From NCBI GenBank assembly GCA_033439795.1, contig JAUTDP010000002.1:1302001-1366000 (forward strand): a stretch of 64,000 bases of DNA, written 5' to 3'. The position numbers were made by a program, and so were the translations under genes. The DNA is from Sordaria brevicollis. Lineage: Eukaryota > Ascomycota > Sordariomycetes > Sordariales > Sordariaceae. The notes below the pieces were generated by a model that worked only from the letters and a program-made list of their open reading frames with translations, was not told the DNA's origin and searched no databases. Every line of letters begins with the position of its first letter. The first letter of the stretch is position 1. Below are positions 11,990-22,830 of the stretch, piece by piece.

Positions 11990-13900
11990 GTAAAACCGTT
12001 GAAGGTATATTTAATAAATATAAGGAAGTAATAGAAGCTAATAACGTTCTTTAAGAAAATATTTAAAATAATAATAAAGCCAATTACTATATTAATATAT
12101 TATCCAAATCCTACCAAATTTAAATATACTACGAAATTAAAAAGGTTTAAAATTCTAACCTAAACGTAAGGGAGTTTATTACTATTATTAAAATAATTAA
12201 TACCGCTAATTATATTATTCCTCCCTTTATTATCATACTAAATATTAAAATTAGTAACAAATATATTAATAACCGACTAAAAAAGGGTATTACTCTTACA
12301 ATTTTAATAAATAATTATATTAATAATATATTCGTATTAAATTAATTTAACTACTAAAATAAATATAATTAACTTTCTAATAGCGCTAAATAGTTATTCT
12401 TATTAAATAATTATAATAATTATTATATTTACGAATTCTAATAAAAATATAAAGACTATAACGTAATTCTATTTTTACTACCTCTATATTCTATTTATTT
12501 CCTTTAACCTCTTAATATTAGTATTTTTTAAATCTATAAATACTATTATTAATAAGATATCTTTAAAATAATTTCATATAGAACGGTCTGATATTCGAAA
12601 TTAGACTTTCTTAATAGGCTATAAGAAATTAGGAAGAAAATATTTAAAAAAAGTACTATAACATCTATTTAAAAGAAAACTAATTTTTATTTATAATAAT
12701 TAAACGTAGTATTATTACAATTAATAAACCCTCTTATATTAATTTTTATTCTCAATACTATCGAAAAAAAAAAGGATATATATATATTAAAATAGCGGCC
12801 AATTAGGAAAAATACTCTATAATAATAGAAAATAATCTATTTACTAGGGAGAAAGAAGATAAAACGTATATACAATATTTTATAATAAAACGTTATATCC
12901 CCCGCAAATAAAATTTCAAAACCTCTCTTCGCAAACTATATATAAAATAAAAGTAATCGCTAATTAAAACCCCTCCTCTTAATCTAACCGTTATCTTTAA
13001 CTATAATATATATATTATAAAATCGCAATTGTATATTAATACAAACAAAGAGCCTATAAACCTTATTACGAAATATATTATAATTAAATATAATAAAGCC
13101 TAAATAGCGTTAAATTTCGTAGCGGTTATTAAAATCTAAACTTTAAAATATAAAAAAAGGGACGAAGTCGAAGAGACTATTCGAAAAGAAGCTCGAACTA
13201 ACCGGCTTATTAATTAATATAGGCTAATTATTATAATAAATGCCCACTTTCATATTATTAATAACGAATACTACCGATAAAAATTACGTAAAAAAGAATC
13301 CGACCGCGTAAAAAAGAAGGAAATAAAAATCGAAAAGCTAGTACTTCGACGTTAACTACGAGAAATTAAAGCAGTAAAGCAAAAGTATATTCTAAATTAA
13401 CGTACTTAATTACGTACCGAAAAGGTTAGTAGGAAATAAATTACAAAAATTTTAATAAAATTTATAAAAGATATAGAAGACTAAATTTACTATATTAAAA
13501 TATATTATATACTAAAGCGCTAACGTTAGAAATTTTACTAGATTAAAAAATAAAGGGTAATAAAAGAGATAATAAAGGCCTAAAAATATCCTATTATTAA
13601 TATCTCCCTACGATTTAATTGGGCGCTATTAGTACCTATTAAGCGAATTACACTATAATTTTATAACGAAGTTTTAATTAATAAAATTATTAAAGAATTA
13701 ATTAACCTTTAAATTAAGTAGGAAAATATAAAAATAGCGGATTATAATAATAATAATATTAATATAAAAATTATTAATAACGGCGAAGTAATTATATTAT
13801 AGGAAGTAGGCTACTAAATATATAGGGATTAATAGGGGAATTAATAGAGTAAATACATTATAAAAGAATATTTAGAGAATTTTATATAAAAAATTAGACT
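11990..13900 (+). mobile_element. RIP-mutated Fot1/pogo-like (Tc1-mariner superfamily) transposase remnant
   Basis: A plus-strand frame with RIP-type stops. At 12,394-12,438 it reads L-F-L-L-N-N-Y-N-N-Y-Y-I-Y-E-F, where pogo/Fot1 transposases carry L-x-x-D-x-H-x-S-H and an E-F block; the first Asn is a mutated catalytic Asp (GAT to AAT). At 12,467-12,530 it continues I-L-F-L-L-P, Y-F-L and P-L-N-I-S-I-F, matching the L-P-x-x-T-H-x-L-Q-P-L-D block that holds the second Asp. Upstream, near 12,170-12,250, a block with A-N-Y and P-P-F-I-I fits the part just before it. The 13,100-13,400 segment is rich in Lys, Glu and Arg, like the C-terminal coiled region of these proteins. Terminal repeats were not resolved. 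Confidence 0.65.
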
Positions 13901-14022
13901 AATATAACCCTAACTAAAATTTTTGTAGTACTTTCTACTACTAGTAAAAGTAGTGCGTTAGGAAGTATCATGTCACGTGAGAGTTTTTAGGAATTGCTTA
14001 TTGATTCGGTTATAACCTACCT

Positions 14023-14045
14023 AACCAATGGCTGCGCCATTGGTT
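14023..14045. repeat. Perfect 10-bp inverted repeat at the edge of the RIP block
   Basis: AACCAATGGC, three bases, then GCCATTGGTT. It lies within about 50 bp of the switch from RIP-mutated DNA to ordinary composition (about 13,990). It may be the end of a transposon or a simple hairpin. Confidence 0.5.
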
Positions 14046-14259
14046 TGGGGGCGTTTCTAGACCTAACGAGTAATGCCTAAACCATACCCAATTGGTTTCC
14101 TCCAAGAACTGGCTCCCAACTTGAGGGTTGCCGTGACTCGTGCTGCCTTGAGACCTTTGGTCACCCCCCTACGAGTATGATGTCGGAAGAAGGTCCCGCA
14201 CGACGACCCCCAAGTACTCGTACCCTGAACAAGCGTTAACGATATATTAACCTCCTTCG

Positions 14260-15322
14260 CTAAAAAGTGAACATCCAATTTAGCTCTGCATCCGTATTCC
14301 AAAAGAGTGAACTCCCGTTTGGCTTTTCCTTATGTTTGCAGTTCGTCTCCAAATTAGGGTCCCCTTCCAGACACTTGAGGCATAAGCTGGTCTGGCTATA
14401 CGTCCAATCTGGGAGCTTGTTATTAAGGGTTTCAGATGATAGTTCGTGCGTGACGCTGTGGTTGTATCCAGAGACACAGCAGCATCCCTGAAAGTAGGTT
14501 TGCGCATGAGCAAGTTCAATCATTTCTCTTAGTGATTCATGAAGTGCGCCACCATTTACACTTCTGTTGCCGTGCATTTCCCGTACTCCCTTTGCTAGAA
14601 TTCTCAGGGCATTTGCGCAAGAACATTTGGAGTGCTCAGATGGTTCTGCCTCTTGCAACGCCGCAGAGAGCTGGGAACGCATCCAACAAGTTCGTTCTGC
14701 AAGTAAAACTGGATGATGTTACGCAATGTGTCAGTGAACATGTCGAGACAGGTTGTCCGGTTTCCAGCAAAACCGTGGAGAAGGCCTTACAGAACATTCC
14801 CGGAGGAAACAGCTCCCTAATCTGATCATCGTTTTGGTAGCGGAGGTAGCTGCCTTTGTGCAAGATCATGACAAGCCAAGTAAGCTTTGAGAAAGCCTCG
14901 TAGTTCTTCAAGATGGTGGCAGCTGCGGCCATGTAGAGCAGGTCATCCACGCTCTTGGCCCGTAGGTTGTGACGGAGCCACCTGTCGGTAACCAGTTTCA
15001 TGGCTGTGGATAAGTCGTACTTGTCGATTACGCGGACCGCCTGTAGGACATGCTTTCCGGTCAGGTCATCGAGCGGTATCATGTCGGGACGGTGGTGGAT
15101 GGCGTAACAGATTGCCTTCATTGCCTCAATATCATCTTCAGGAAGCGTGATGTCTTGGCGGGAACTTTCGCTCCAAGGGGGCGAGAACATCTTGTCAAAG
15201 ACTTTGGAGGCGGACCGAAGGATTATGGACGAGACCCTCAGACGAAGTGGCTCCTCCCCACCGACAACGAGGATGATGTCGCCGGTTGGGCAGACTTCAA
15301 CGACGCCCGAGTCGTCGCTCAT
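14260..15322 (-). CDS. BTB/POZ-domain protein (BTB copy 1)
   Basis: A two-exon gene of 326 aa: exon 1 15,322-14,791, intron 14,790-14,709 (82 bp), exon 2 14,708-14,260. The intron starts GTAAGG, has a CTGAC branch site and ends CATCCAG. A nearer TTGCAG acceptor would create a stop codon at the junction. Residues 15-110 look like a fungal BTB fold: D-I-I-L-V-V-G-G, S-S-I-I-L-R-S-A-S-K-V-F, M-F-S-P-P-W, and L-P-E-D-D-I-E-A-M. Helical repeats and a Cys-rich tail (C-S-C, C-C-C, C-L-K-C) follow. BTB folds mediate dimerisation or cullin-3 recruitment; the target here is unknown. The intron position and phase (phase 1, just before an L-A-E-R motif) are the same as in the BTB gene at 38,384. Confidence 0.8.
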
Positions 15323-16275
15323 GTTCGCGGCTGCTTATGGAACCTTGACAACGAAGTGGAATCAGAAACCGCGGCGACTGAGGGTGGAGGCTTTGAACGA
15401 TGGTCAAGTTTGAGAAGAAGTGGAACCTAAGAGTTGAAGTTGGAAGAGTTGGAAGAACTGTCGAGGAAAGAACTCGGGCGTCAGTGCCACTGCCCTCTCC
15501 ATCGAGCCGACGGAACTTGCCATTGGGCGGTGCCAACGCACCTTCCTCGGTTGCTTGCCGCAAGCCACCAGCATGCCTCACGAATGTCAAACGAGATGGT
15601 GCGTGTCTTGCAGATAAACATGCAAGAGGAAGTGGCTGGATTGAATGAGCAGTCGTGGTTTCTGCGGGCAACCAATATTGACTCCTCAGCGAAATTCTTC
15701 TATCATTTTCGTTAATCCGCTCTTTTCATTACCAACCCCTCTCAGTTGTCGTATATTTTTCCCATTACCACTTGTTGGCCTGACCTCATCATTCACCTTT
15801 CCCTCTGTCCATCCATCCAATGAGAGCAAACAAATGTTGAGGCAGGCTCGGATGCACCAATGCTGCATGATGCATGCATCATGTCACCCAACGAGCATGC
15901 CTCCAATCTTTCAGCATGCCTCCACGCCAAGAGGCGGGGATGTCCAAAGGGATCAGCACAGAATGGGCAAGTCCTTGAACATTGAAGATGAGTATATTGA
16001 GGAGCTGTAGGCCTCGCCCAACTGATGTTCTTTCTCCTCCCATCAGGAATCGTTTGAGGGCGACCGGCCGTCCATCCACCGGTCATTCTCGAAGTGGCCA
16101 GTCTTCTCTCCGAGCCCTTTGGTAGGCACCCCATCCGCGCCCCCGTCCAGCCATTGACTGTTGGCACACAAAGGAGACCACCATGACTGACCTTTCTTGA
16201 ATCTCTAGAGGATCACGACCCCAATCAACAAGGAGCGCACCGGTGGGGGCGCGTTAACCCCCCACCAGGCACTAA
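15323..16275. other. Intergenic stretch, no supported gene
   Basis: It separates the divergent BTB and C2H2 genes and probably holds both promoters. Open frames on both strands here are short, overlap one another and show no domain. A short candidate first exon for the downstream gene begins with ATG at 15,963. Confidence 0.5.
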
Positions 16276-16314
16276 AGAATTTGGCAATGGAACAGTGATC
16301 AGGTCAGCGATTAC

Positions 16315-17392
16315 TTGCCATTTCAGCACGCGGAATCGGGTGGCGGCGACGAGTTCTTGATTTCAGGGCCCTTGAGCTTTAGCCCTATCTTGACTTCAAA
16401 TGTTGATTTGGCATTCGATCCTACTTTTGGTCAGCTGGGGGGAGGTGGAGGGGATGAAAATGGGAAAACATCGTGGGATCTGGGACTCTCTCAGCCCAGT
16501 AACGACAACAGCAACTACGATGGCAATTTCGAGGGTCTTGCCTGTGACGCAGTGCCAGGGTACCAGCCTGAAGCCTCACCGTCTCGCCTTGACGGACATT
16601 TTGCGGGAGTCTCGGCGCATGGCCAATATCTCGACCCTGGTCTACCACTTCAGCAGACAGCCACACTGATTGGGATTGCCGACAACTTCGATGATTCAAG
16701 ATGGCTTTCGAGTCCAGCTTCGAGTTCCATGAGCCGAGGGCTTCCACTCCTGCAGCTGGGATTGACTGCATCACCGCTTGTGGACATGCAGTTGCAGTCA
16801 TGGGACTTTCAATACATGCCCTTCTCCAATCTTCTCAGGAATGACGGGCATCTGGCTGAGACACTTCGGCCTGGTCAAGACACCTATGGCTCTACGACTT
16901 CCATTGAACAGCAAACAACTGTTGGCATAAGTATAGCCTACACTCCGAACACGGTATGGCGGCAAACAGGCACCGGAAGCAATTCGTCGACAAGCCCATT
17001 CAGCTCGAGCGGTGATCGGTTCTTGTGTGATAATCCCGGCTGCAACAAATCGACCTCCAGTCTTCCAAAGCTGAAGTACGTATCTCCCAAATCCCTCATC
17101 CGGCCTTGAGAGTTAGCTATTGACACGGCCGTGCCTTCCCAGAATACACCAGAAGTGCCATAAGAAACCCCACAGCTGCGGAGAAGATGGATGTTCTAGA
17201 GCGTTCACAACTCCAGCAGACCTGAAACGGCACCAAAACACGCATTGTCGTCGGAACTCGGAAGTCATTAAGGGTTATCGTTGTGGGCTTTGTCCAAAGT
17301 CTTACACCCGTGACGACAACTTGAAGCGACATACCCGAGAAAATCATACCGCGTTAGCAAAACGAGCAAGGCAAAAACGCGAAACAAACTAG
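16315..17392 (+). CDS. C2H2 zinc-finger protein, probable transcription factor (5' end unresolved)
   Basis: Exon 16,315-17,075, intron 17,076-17,142 (67 bp, GTACGT...CCCAG), exon 17,143-17,392; 336 aa are visible. The first 230 residues are low-complexity and rich in Ser, Gly, Gln and Asp, like an activation region. The end carries three C2H2 fingers: C-D-N-P-G-C to H-Q-K-C-H (interrupted by the intron), C-G-E-D-G-C to H-Q-N-T-H, and C-G-L-C to H-T-R-E-N-H, then a basic tail. The frame opens after a stop at 16,273 and has no early ATG, so a short upstream exon is needed. One possibility is ATG at 15,963 with a donor at 16,007 and acceptor near 16,307. DNA binding in the nucleus is inferred from the fingers. 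Confidence 0.7.
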
Positions 17393-18647
17393 GGAAAATG
17401 TCTAGGGGGTTTGCTCAAGGTTTCTGAACGCGTGTTGAACTGGGACACGTCCAGTTTTCGGACTGGATTTGTCCATTTCCATGCCCTAGCAGGGGAGGAT
17501 CAGTCCCGGTGGCCGTGGGAGAATGTGGAGGCACCAACTTCCGTTGTGGTCTGCTTATTTGGCTCCGCTACTACCGGGACTCATCCTCGCCTATAGGGGA
17601 ATGGCTTTGAACAAGCTTCAGGTTACAAAAACTTGGGAGCAAACCGGCGCTGGACAATTGTGCTGGGGTGACCGTTGCGTTAGCGGATTCGTTAGGGCTT
17701 TTATCCCTTCCGGCTCTGTAGACTGCGTTCCAGGTTGCCCCCCGGCTTCATCCCATTGCACCATCTGATTGACGAGTGGTTCGGCATGTTTGGGCCCTGG
17801 GCATGAAGCAAAACCACGATGATACATATGGGGGCAAGGGATGAAGGAGGATTGCAGTGGACGCAGCCTACAGAGCCAGGAAGGGATAAAAGCCTAACGA
17901 ATCCGCAAACGTGACGGATCTCTTTTTTTCTTGATTTGGGGGGGGATGGTGGTGCACTTGGGAGGTTCAGGTTGTCGAGGTTGGCTCCTGCCATTCTGTC
18001 CAGGTCCGAAGGGGCCAGCCTAGACACTCTGAACTGTTCAAATGTATAGCTTATCCGGTGGATTGGGAGGCAATAGATGAGGATTCTTTTGCTCGCGGCT
18101 CAATCACTAACTGTGCCGCCCTTGATTCTCTTCGGCCCTTGTGTTGTATCAACTTTCCTTTCCCGCACGAGATCACTCTTGATGGGAAGAACTGTCCACG
18201 GCCTATTGGAGTTTTACCCATTCAGCGGATGCTTTTCTTTCCGGCGATGACGAGGCACGCCTACCACACTTCCCATACGTCGACTTGCTAACCCATGTTT
18301 GGCTCACTGAGCCATTGCACACAGCTTCTATATCCTTGCGTCCTCCCTTTAGGATGTGTCATTACGGATGGGCCGCTCAGCTTTCCATGATGGTCATTGT
18401 TCTGTGTTGTTACAGTCATCACTCGATTACCTTTAGGTAGGGTCAGGGCTCATATTTCGCCAATGCGACACTTCTTGTCGCCAAATGATTCCATTTTGGT
18501 TGATATGATCAACAGCTAAGAGAAAGTTTCCGAAGTCGAAAAGGCAAGAAAAGATCCCACAACCAAACCAACGCAAAGTTCAAAGCATCTCCAGTCACAC
18601 CATAGGCCCAGAGCATCGCAAGAATATCCGACAACCAAAACACAAGA
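17393..18647. other. Intergenic stretch with a fold-back repeat, no supported gene
   Basis: There is no domain-bearing frame on either strand. The only clear structure is the inverted repeat at 17,682-17,906, annotated separately. Confidence 0.5.
17682..17906. repeat. Fold-back inverted repeat (possible MITE)
   Basis: The left arm, 17,682-17,730 (GCGGATTCGTTAGG, then TTTTATCCCTTCC and GGCTCTGTAG), pairs with the right arm 17,859-17,906 with a few mismatches and single-base gaps. Weaker pairing continues inward through a CTTCATCCC block. The outer flanks share GTGAC followed by CG or CGG, a possible target duplication that I cannot confirm. Confidence 0.6.
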
Positions 18648-19737
18648 TTAGTGAGCGTGATCTCCAGCCCTCTCCACACACACAAAGCAAATCATCGCCT
18701 GTCTCTTTGCCTCTGCGAGTCTCTCTCTGACAACACCAGGTCCCAGCACCCTCTCCTCCATACACTCGCACTCATCCGCCACGATGGTCGCCTCCCGCTC
18801 AGCCAGCGGCTCAACGGCCCTGAGCAAGTCGCTCAGGGGAACCGTAGATCCCCAACCGTGCTCATCCCACACGTCCACCCAGTCGCTAGTCAGCTCCGCC
18901 CTCTCGCCGCAGCCGCAACCGTCGTCATCCGCTCGGTGACGGACAAGGTCCAGGACCTTCATCTTCAGCTGAGCCGCACGCTCGCCGACAATAGCTAGAA
19001 AAGACATCCGTGTGTTAGCTCGAGTACGACCAGTGTCACTTGACAACAACAAACTCACAACGAAACCCCTCAGGCAACACCCTCTTCACCACCTCATCGT
19101 CCACCCACAACCGAGCAAACGGCGCCGCAGTCCTTCCCTGGTGCTGGACCATCAAATCCAAGCCCAGCTCCAAGAACCGTCTTTGCTGGCCTAGGGCCCA
19201 CGCAGCCGCAACGAGCCAGACTAGCTCCTGGGCGGTCCTGGCCCTCTCCACAACCGCCGCGAACCAAGCACGCCACGGCACAAACAAGTTTCCCTTCAAC
19301 TCGTACCTGGCAATCTCGATGGCCAAAAACAAAAACTCCCTGGCGGTAGGTCCAGGCGCCGGCCGGATGAACTGCCCCGGAAAGGCCAAGCAGTGCAAAA
19401 TTGCCTTTATGGCAAAGGCGTTGGTGTCGGCTGGGAGGGCGATTTCCCGAGGAAGAGCAGGACGGGCAGAGGCAATAGGAGAGGAGGCCGCGGAGATGCC
19501 TTGCATCTCGTTGGCGTAGGGCCGAAGAAGGTTGGCGAAGACTGGGGAGGCTTCGCGGAGCCCGATGAGGTCGATTTCGACCGGGAGTCTTTCCCCGCGC
19601 ACGAGGAAGACGAGCTGTTGCTGTTGTTGTTGCTGTTGGGGGTCACCGCTTGGTGACTCCCCCGGAGAAGAAGGGGAGGCGGACTCCTCGATGGGAGTGT
19701 TGGGAGGTTGGGAGGGGAGGAAGTTGGTGTTATCCAT
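18648..19737 (-). CDS. BTB/POZ-like protein with polyglutamine tract (BTB copy 2)
   Basis: 341 aa in two exons: 19,737-19,059 and 18,994-18,648, with a 64-bp intron (GTGAGT, CTAAC branch site, TTCTAG acceptor). The ATG at 19,735-19,737 is the first in frame. The N-terminus is Pro/Ser-rich with an 8-residue Gln run (CAG/CAA repeat at about 19,615-19,637). Then come L-V-F-L-V-R-G-E-R-L-P-V, A-S-P-V-F-A-N-L-L and an A-F-A-I-K-A-I-L block, which align with the BTB cores of the other copies, though this one is more divergent. The phase-1 intron falls after L-P-E-G-F-R and before I-V-G-E-R, the same place as in copies 1 and 3. The tail contains C-G-C-G and C-E-C. Its function is not known beyond the likely protein-protein role. 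Confidence 0.75.
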
Positions 19738-19777
19738 CTTGGATAATTGTTGGGCCGCTGGGCGGGGGCGGAAGTTG

Positions 19778-19808
19778 GGTAGGTAGGTAGGTAGGTAGGT
19801 AGGTAGGT
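19778..19808. repeat. (GGTA)n microsatellite
   Basis: About seven tandem GGTA units in the probable 5' UTR of the minus-strand BTB copy 2. Confidence 0.85.
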
Positions 19809-20378
19809 TGAAGTTGAGATGAGAGTGAGAGTGTGGTTGGTTGATTCTTCTTTTGTCTGTTGTGTATGAGAGTCTTGATCGAAAGTTTGAAAGACGTGTA
19901 GTCGAGTAAGGAAGAGGTGATGTCGAACTGAGAACTGCAGCGATATCTTCTGGGAAGTATAGTCGAGATTCGAAACTTCGAAGTAACTGACTGACTGCTG
20001 TTTGTCTTTGATGATCGATCGTAGAAACGAGAACGAAAAAAAAAGAATCTTGAGCTCACTCAACTTTGCGGCTGGAGAAGAAAAGAGGAAAGACAAGAGA
20101 GAAGAAGAAGAAGGATAGAAGGAAGATTTATACCCATACTCCAAGATCCGAAGACTGGAACAACCTATTCGGGAACTCGACAATAGCAATGGTATCTATA
20201 GAGGTTGGATCCATAGTTCCATACTTCAAACGCAAGCAGTTATTCTGACCCTTTCATCCGAACTGGTATCGGATACATACCTTACGCCACTATAGAAGAC
20301 CCTCGGACGACTACTATATCAGACGACGATACGCAAGGTTCAACTACACTTATGGAGATACTCTCCCCCACTTGCCTG

Positions 20379-21217
20379 TTACTCACCAAAAACTAAGTGC
20401 ACCCATCGAGGGCAACCACGCCGGTCCCGCAAGGGTGCCAGAGGATCATGTTTTCTGCCTTGCAAGCAGGCATAATGATGAGTGTTTGGTCTCGAAGCTT
20501 CTGAAATTTTGACGGTGATATACCCTCTGTCCCTTTTGAGTAAGTTTTCGACGGTTTGGTAGTGCTTGAGGAGCTTTCTACGTAACGCAATCGCCAAAAG
20601 GCGATGTGGGACGCAAAGGAACATATGTTGTGCTTTGTAACCAGGCATGATGTTCAGTACTTGCTCTCGGAGCTTGCCAGTCCAGGTGAGGGACGAATCC
20701 TTGGTGCTCTTCACTGATTCTCTTGGGGGGGCAGATCTCCCCTGTGTTCACTCCGACATCTCTCCAATCAACTGCTTCTCGCCTCCAGCCTTCCAGAATG
20801 TAACCAGTTCCTTCAGAGAGTCCTTTTGACTTCCAGTGTTCCAGGCGCTTGTCGAGAAAGCAGACTTTGCTGTGGCCTTTTCGGGATCGTGTGCGTGATG
20901 GCCGAAGAGGTCACGGCCTCTGCCTGCTGGCGCTGGAGAAGCTGCCGCTCACGCAAGGCGGCGCTCCACGGTAGCAGAGCCGGGAGGGCGGCCGCGACCG
21001 CGACGGACGGGCGTGATGGGCGGAGAGCCCAAGTTCACGTTGTTCGTTCTGTTATCATCATTGAATGGTTGGCGTTTCGATCCTCAACATTGCTCTTTTT
21101 ATTGGTCTTTAAGACGCTGATGACTATTTGAACCTCGAATTTGCCCAATTCCGCACCATGACGAATAGTTACGTCTCTCCATTTCACAAAAAAAAGGCCG
21201 GCGGGCAGTTTGGTCAA
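20379..21217 (-). pseudogene. Decayed tyrosine recombinase (Crypton/captain-like), fragments
   Basis: Minus-strand fragments match the intact recombinase at 52,276-55,235. The segment near 21,200-21,080 reads P-A-G-L-F-F-V-K-W-R-D-V-T-I and G-K-F-E-V-Q, against A-G-L-F-M-K-W-R-D-V-T-I in the intact gene. The segment 20,690-20,500 reads L-N-I-M-P, then M-F-L-C-V-P-H-R-L-L-A-I-A-L-R-R and K-H-Y-Q-T-V. About 390 bp of GC-rich unrelated sequence separates two blocks that are about 20 residues apart in the intact protein. A second copy of the L-R-D-Q-T-L-I-I-M-P block follows at about 20,505-20,430 in another frame, so part of the gene was also duplicated. The catalytic YxxR and Y region is missing. 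It cannot be active. Confidence 0.75.
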
Positions 21218-21244
21218 AGGCCCGCACGATGGTAAAGCCCAACG

Positions 21245-21690
21245 ATGGGTAGTTGGGTACCATCAAAGGCCAAATCTCTTCGATCTCGAGAACCGAAGGT
21301 TTCTCCCGACTCTGGAAACCTCCCAAAAGAGCCCGGTGCTTTTGACGGTCTTCCTGACGACCGTCCCGAGCCACCAGACTCTCTTGCAATTTCCATGCCA
21401 TCGTCCCGCAGGAGAACCCCTGAGACCGGATGCACTGCGGCCTTCAAACCATCACCATGTGCCTTTACCAAGCACAAAAAAGCACACAGCGACGAACGCC
21501 CACACGACGTGCGGGCCTGCTGGGAGACCGGCTGTACCGCGGCCTTTAAGACCACCATGGGCCCTTACCAAGCACAAAAAAGCACACAGCGACGAACGCC
21601 CACACGACGTGCGGGCCTGCTGGGAGACCGGATGTACTACGGCCTTCAAAACTCCATGGGCCGTCACCAAACACCAAGCTCAGTACCCAG
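21245..21690 (+). pseudogene. Decayed C2H2 zinc-finger array
   Basis: An ATG at 21,245 opens a frame that enters three near-identical zinc-finger units starting at 21,422, 21,524 and 21,624. Each unit encodes C-x4-C, A-F-K, then T-K-H-K-K-A-H and the linker S-D-E-R-P-H-D-V. The spacing is 102 bp and then 100 bp. The second unit has lost two bases, so its histidines are read out of frame and the protein is broken. The strong DNA identity of the units points to recent tandem duplication or gene conversion. The array lies next to the decayed recombinase and may come from the same decayed insertion. Confidence 0.6.
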
Positions 21691-22302
21691 CAACGCCCTG
21701 CCAGTGCGTGATCTTCCCCGCACAGGTCAATCCATGTCAGTAGCGCTTCCCGCGTGGTTTTGCGAGTTTGAGGTGCCTTAAGGAACAACGAGAGAATCTG
21801 CATGCGTCTATAGAACTGTATGAGATGAAAGGTTCAGAATATCTGACAGTGGTTTGCAAGAAGAGAATCCGAAACTTGTCATCCCATCTTTCTATCACAG
21901 CGTGATATTCTGAGCATTCAGTCCGAACTTGTTGTTCCCTAAAAGTGCAAATGATGAAGTTGTATTGTCCACGCTATGCTATAAGCCTAGGTACCTCTAG
22001 ACTTCCTGGCAATAACGAGGACGAATAGTCTTTCCCATTCGCCTGGAGCTGCGAGGTGTCGACCAGGTCCTGGCCCTCGAGGCTATGCTGATTTTGTGAA
22101 AGGACAAGGAACAAGGCAAGCCATGTATCATCCACTGATTAAAACGTGATCTTGCAGCGTTATGAATTATTTTCCATATCTTCAGGATGCTTTGTGCTCG
22201 AGTGTCTACGAAGTGCAAAAAAAAGAAAAGCCAATGATGCTGAAGAAGTCCAGGGTGGCTTGTACACGGACACACCCGACGACAAAAAATAAATAAAAAA
22301 AG

Positions 22303-22310
22303 AAAAAAAA
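22303..22310 (-). terminator. RNA polymerase III terminator of tRNA-Gly
   Basis: A run of eight T on the minus strand, four bases beyond the tRNA 3' end, followed by further T-rich sequence. Confidence 0.75.
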
Positions 22311-22314
22311 GAAT

Positions 22315-22385
22315 TGCGCCAGCCGCGAATCGAACGCGGGGCCCATCGATGGCAACGATGGATTTTACCACTAAACCACTGGCGC
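22315..22385 (-). tRNA. tRNA-Gly (GCC anticodon)
   Basis: A 71-nt cloverleaf on the minus strand. The acceptor stem GCGCCAG pairs with CTGGCGC. The D arm contains GGTTTAGTGGTA, the anticodon loop is TTGCCAT closed by CATCG/CGATG, and the T arm is CGCG-TTCGATT-CGCG. The discriminator is A. No intron. Confidence 0.95.
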
Positions 22386-22830
22386 GTTTTAGTGATTGAT
22401 GTAAGTTTAGCGTGAAACTTTGGACTATGAATGCAAGGCACGTTCCAGAGTTTTGCCCTTCTTTCTTCCAAGTTCCGCTGGCAGAGTGATAGAAAACTCG
22501 TTTATTTTTGTCACTACAGCTTCACAGGTGAAGCTGTAAAAAGCTAAGACTATGTTCCGAAAAACCGATAGTTGCCACAACCTTGAGCAATCTTTCTCCC
22601 GGTCTCGATGTGTCGGAAGGATACGGCGCGGAAAACGGATGATGTTTCCTCACGAGTAAAGAATCTCAATTCTCAAACATGGTATTGTTTCCCTTACGCC
22701 GACATGAACGCCAGCTATGCTCCAAGAAATTTCCAATTATCCACACCAGCACTTGAAACCCAAATCCCAACGTCTCGCCCTTTCGAAAAACAGTAGAAAA
22801 AACTTGTGATCCCCTTTGAAGTTGTCGCCC

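Noticed and set aside
14697..14790. TTGCAG at about 14,697 as the acceptor of the BTB copy 1 intron
   Set aside because: It would create TAA across the junction; the CATCCAG acceptor at 14,709 restores the L-L-A-E-R motif shared with copy 3.
16315..16317. TTG as the real start of the C2H2 gene
   Set aside because: Fungal genes rarely start at TTG; a short upstream exon is more likely, so the start is left open.
19407..20189. 260-codon minus-strand frame overlapping the BTB copy 2 start
   Set aside because: It is the alternate frame of the real first exon plus 5' leader, full of simple repeats such as the GGTA run.
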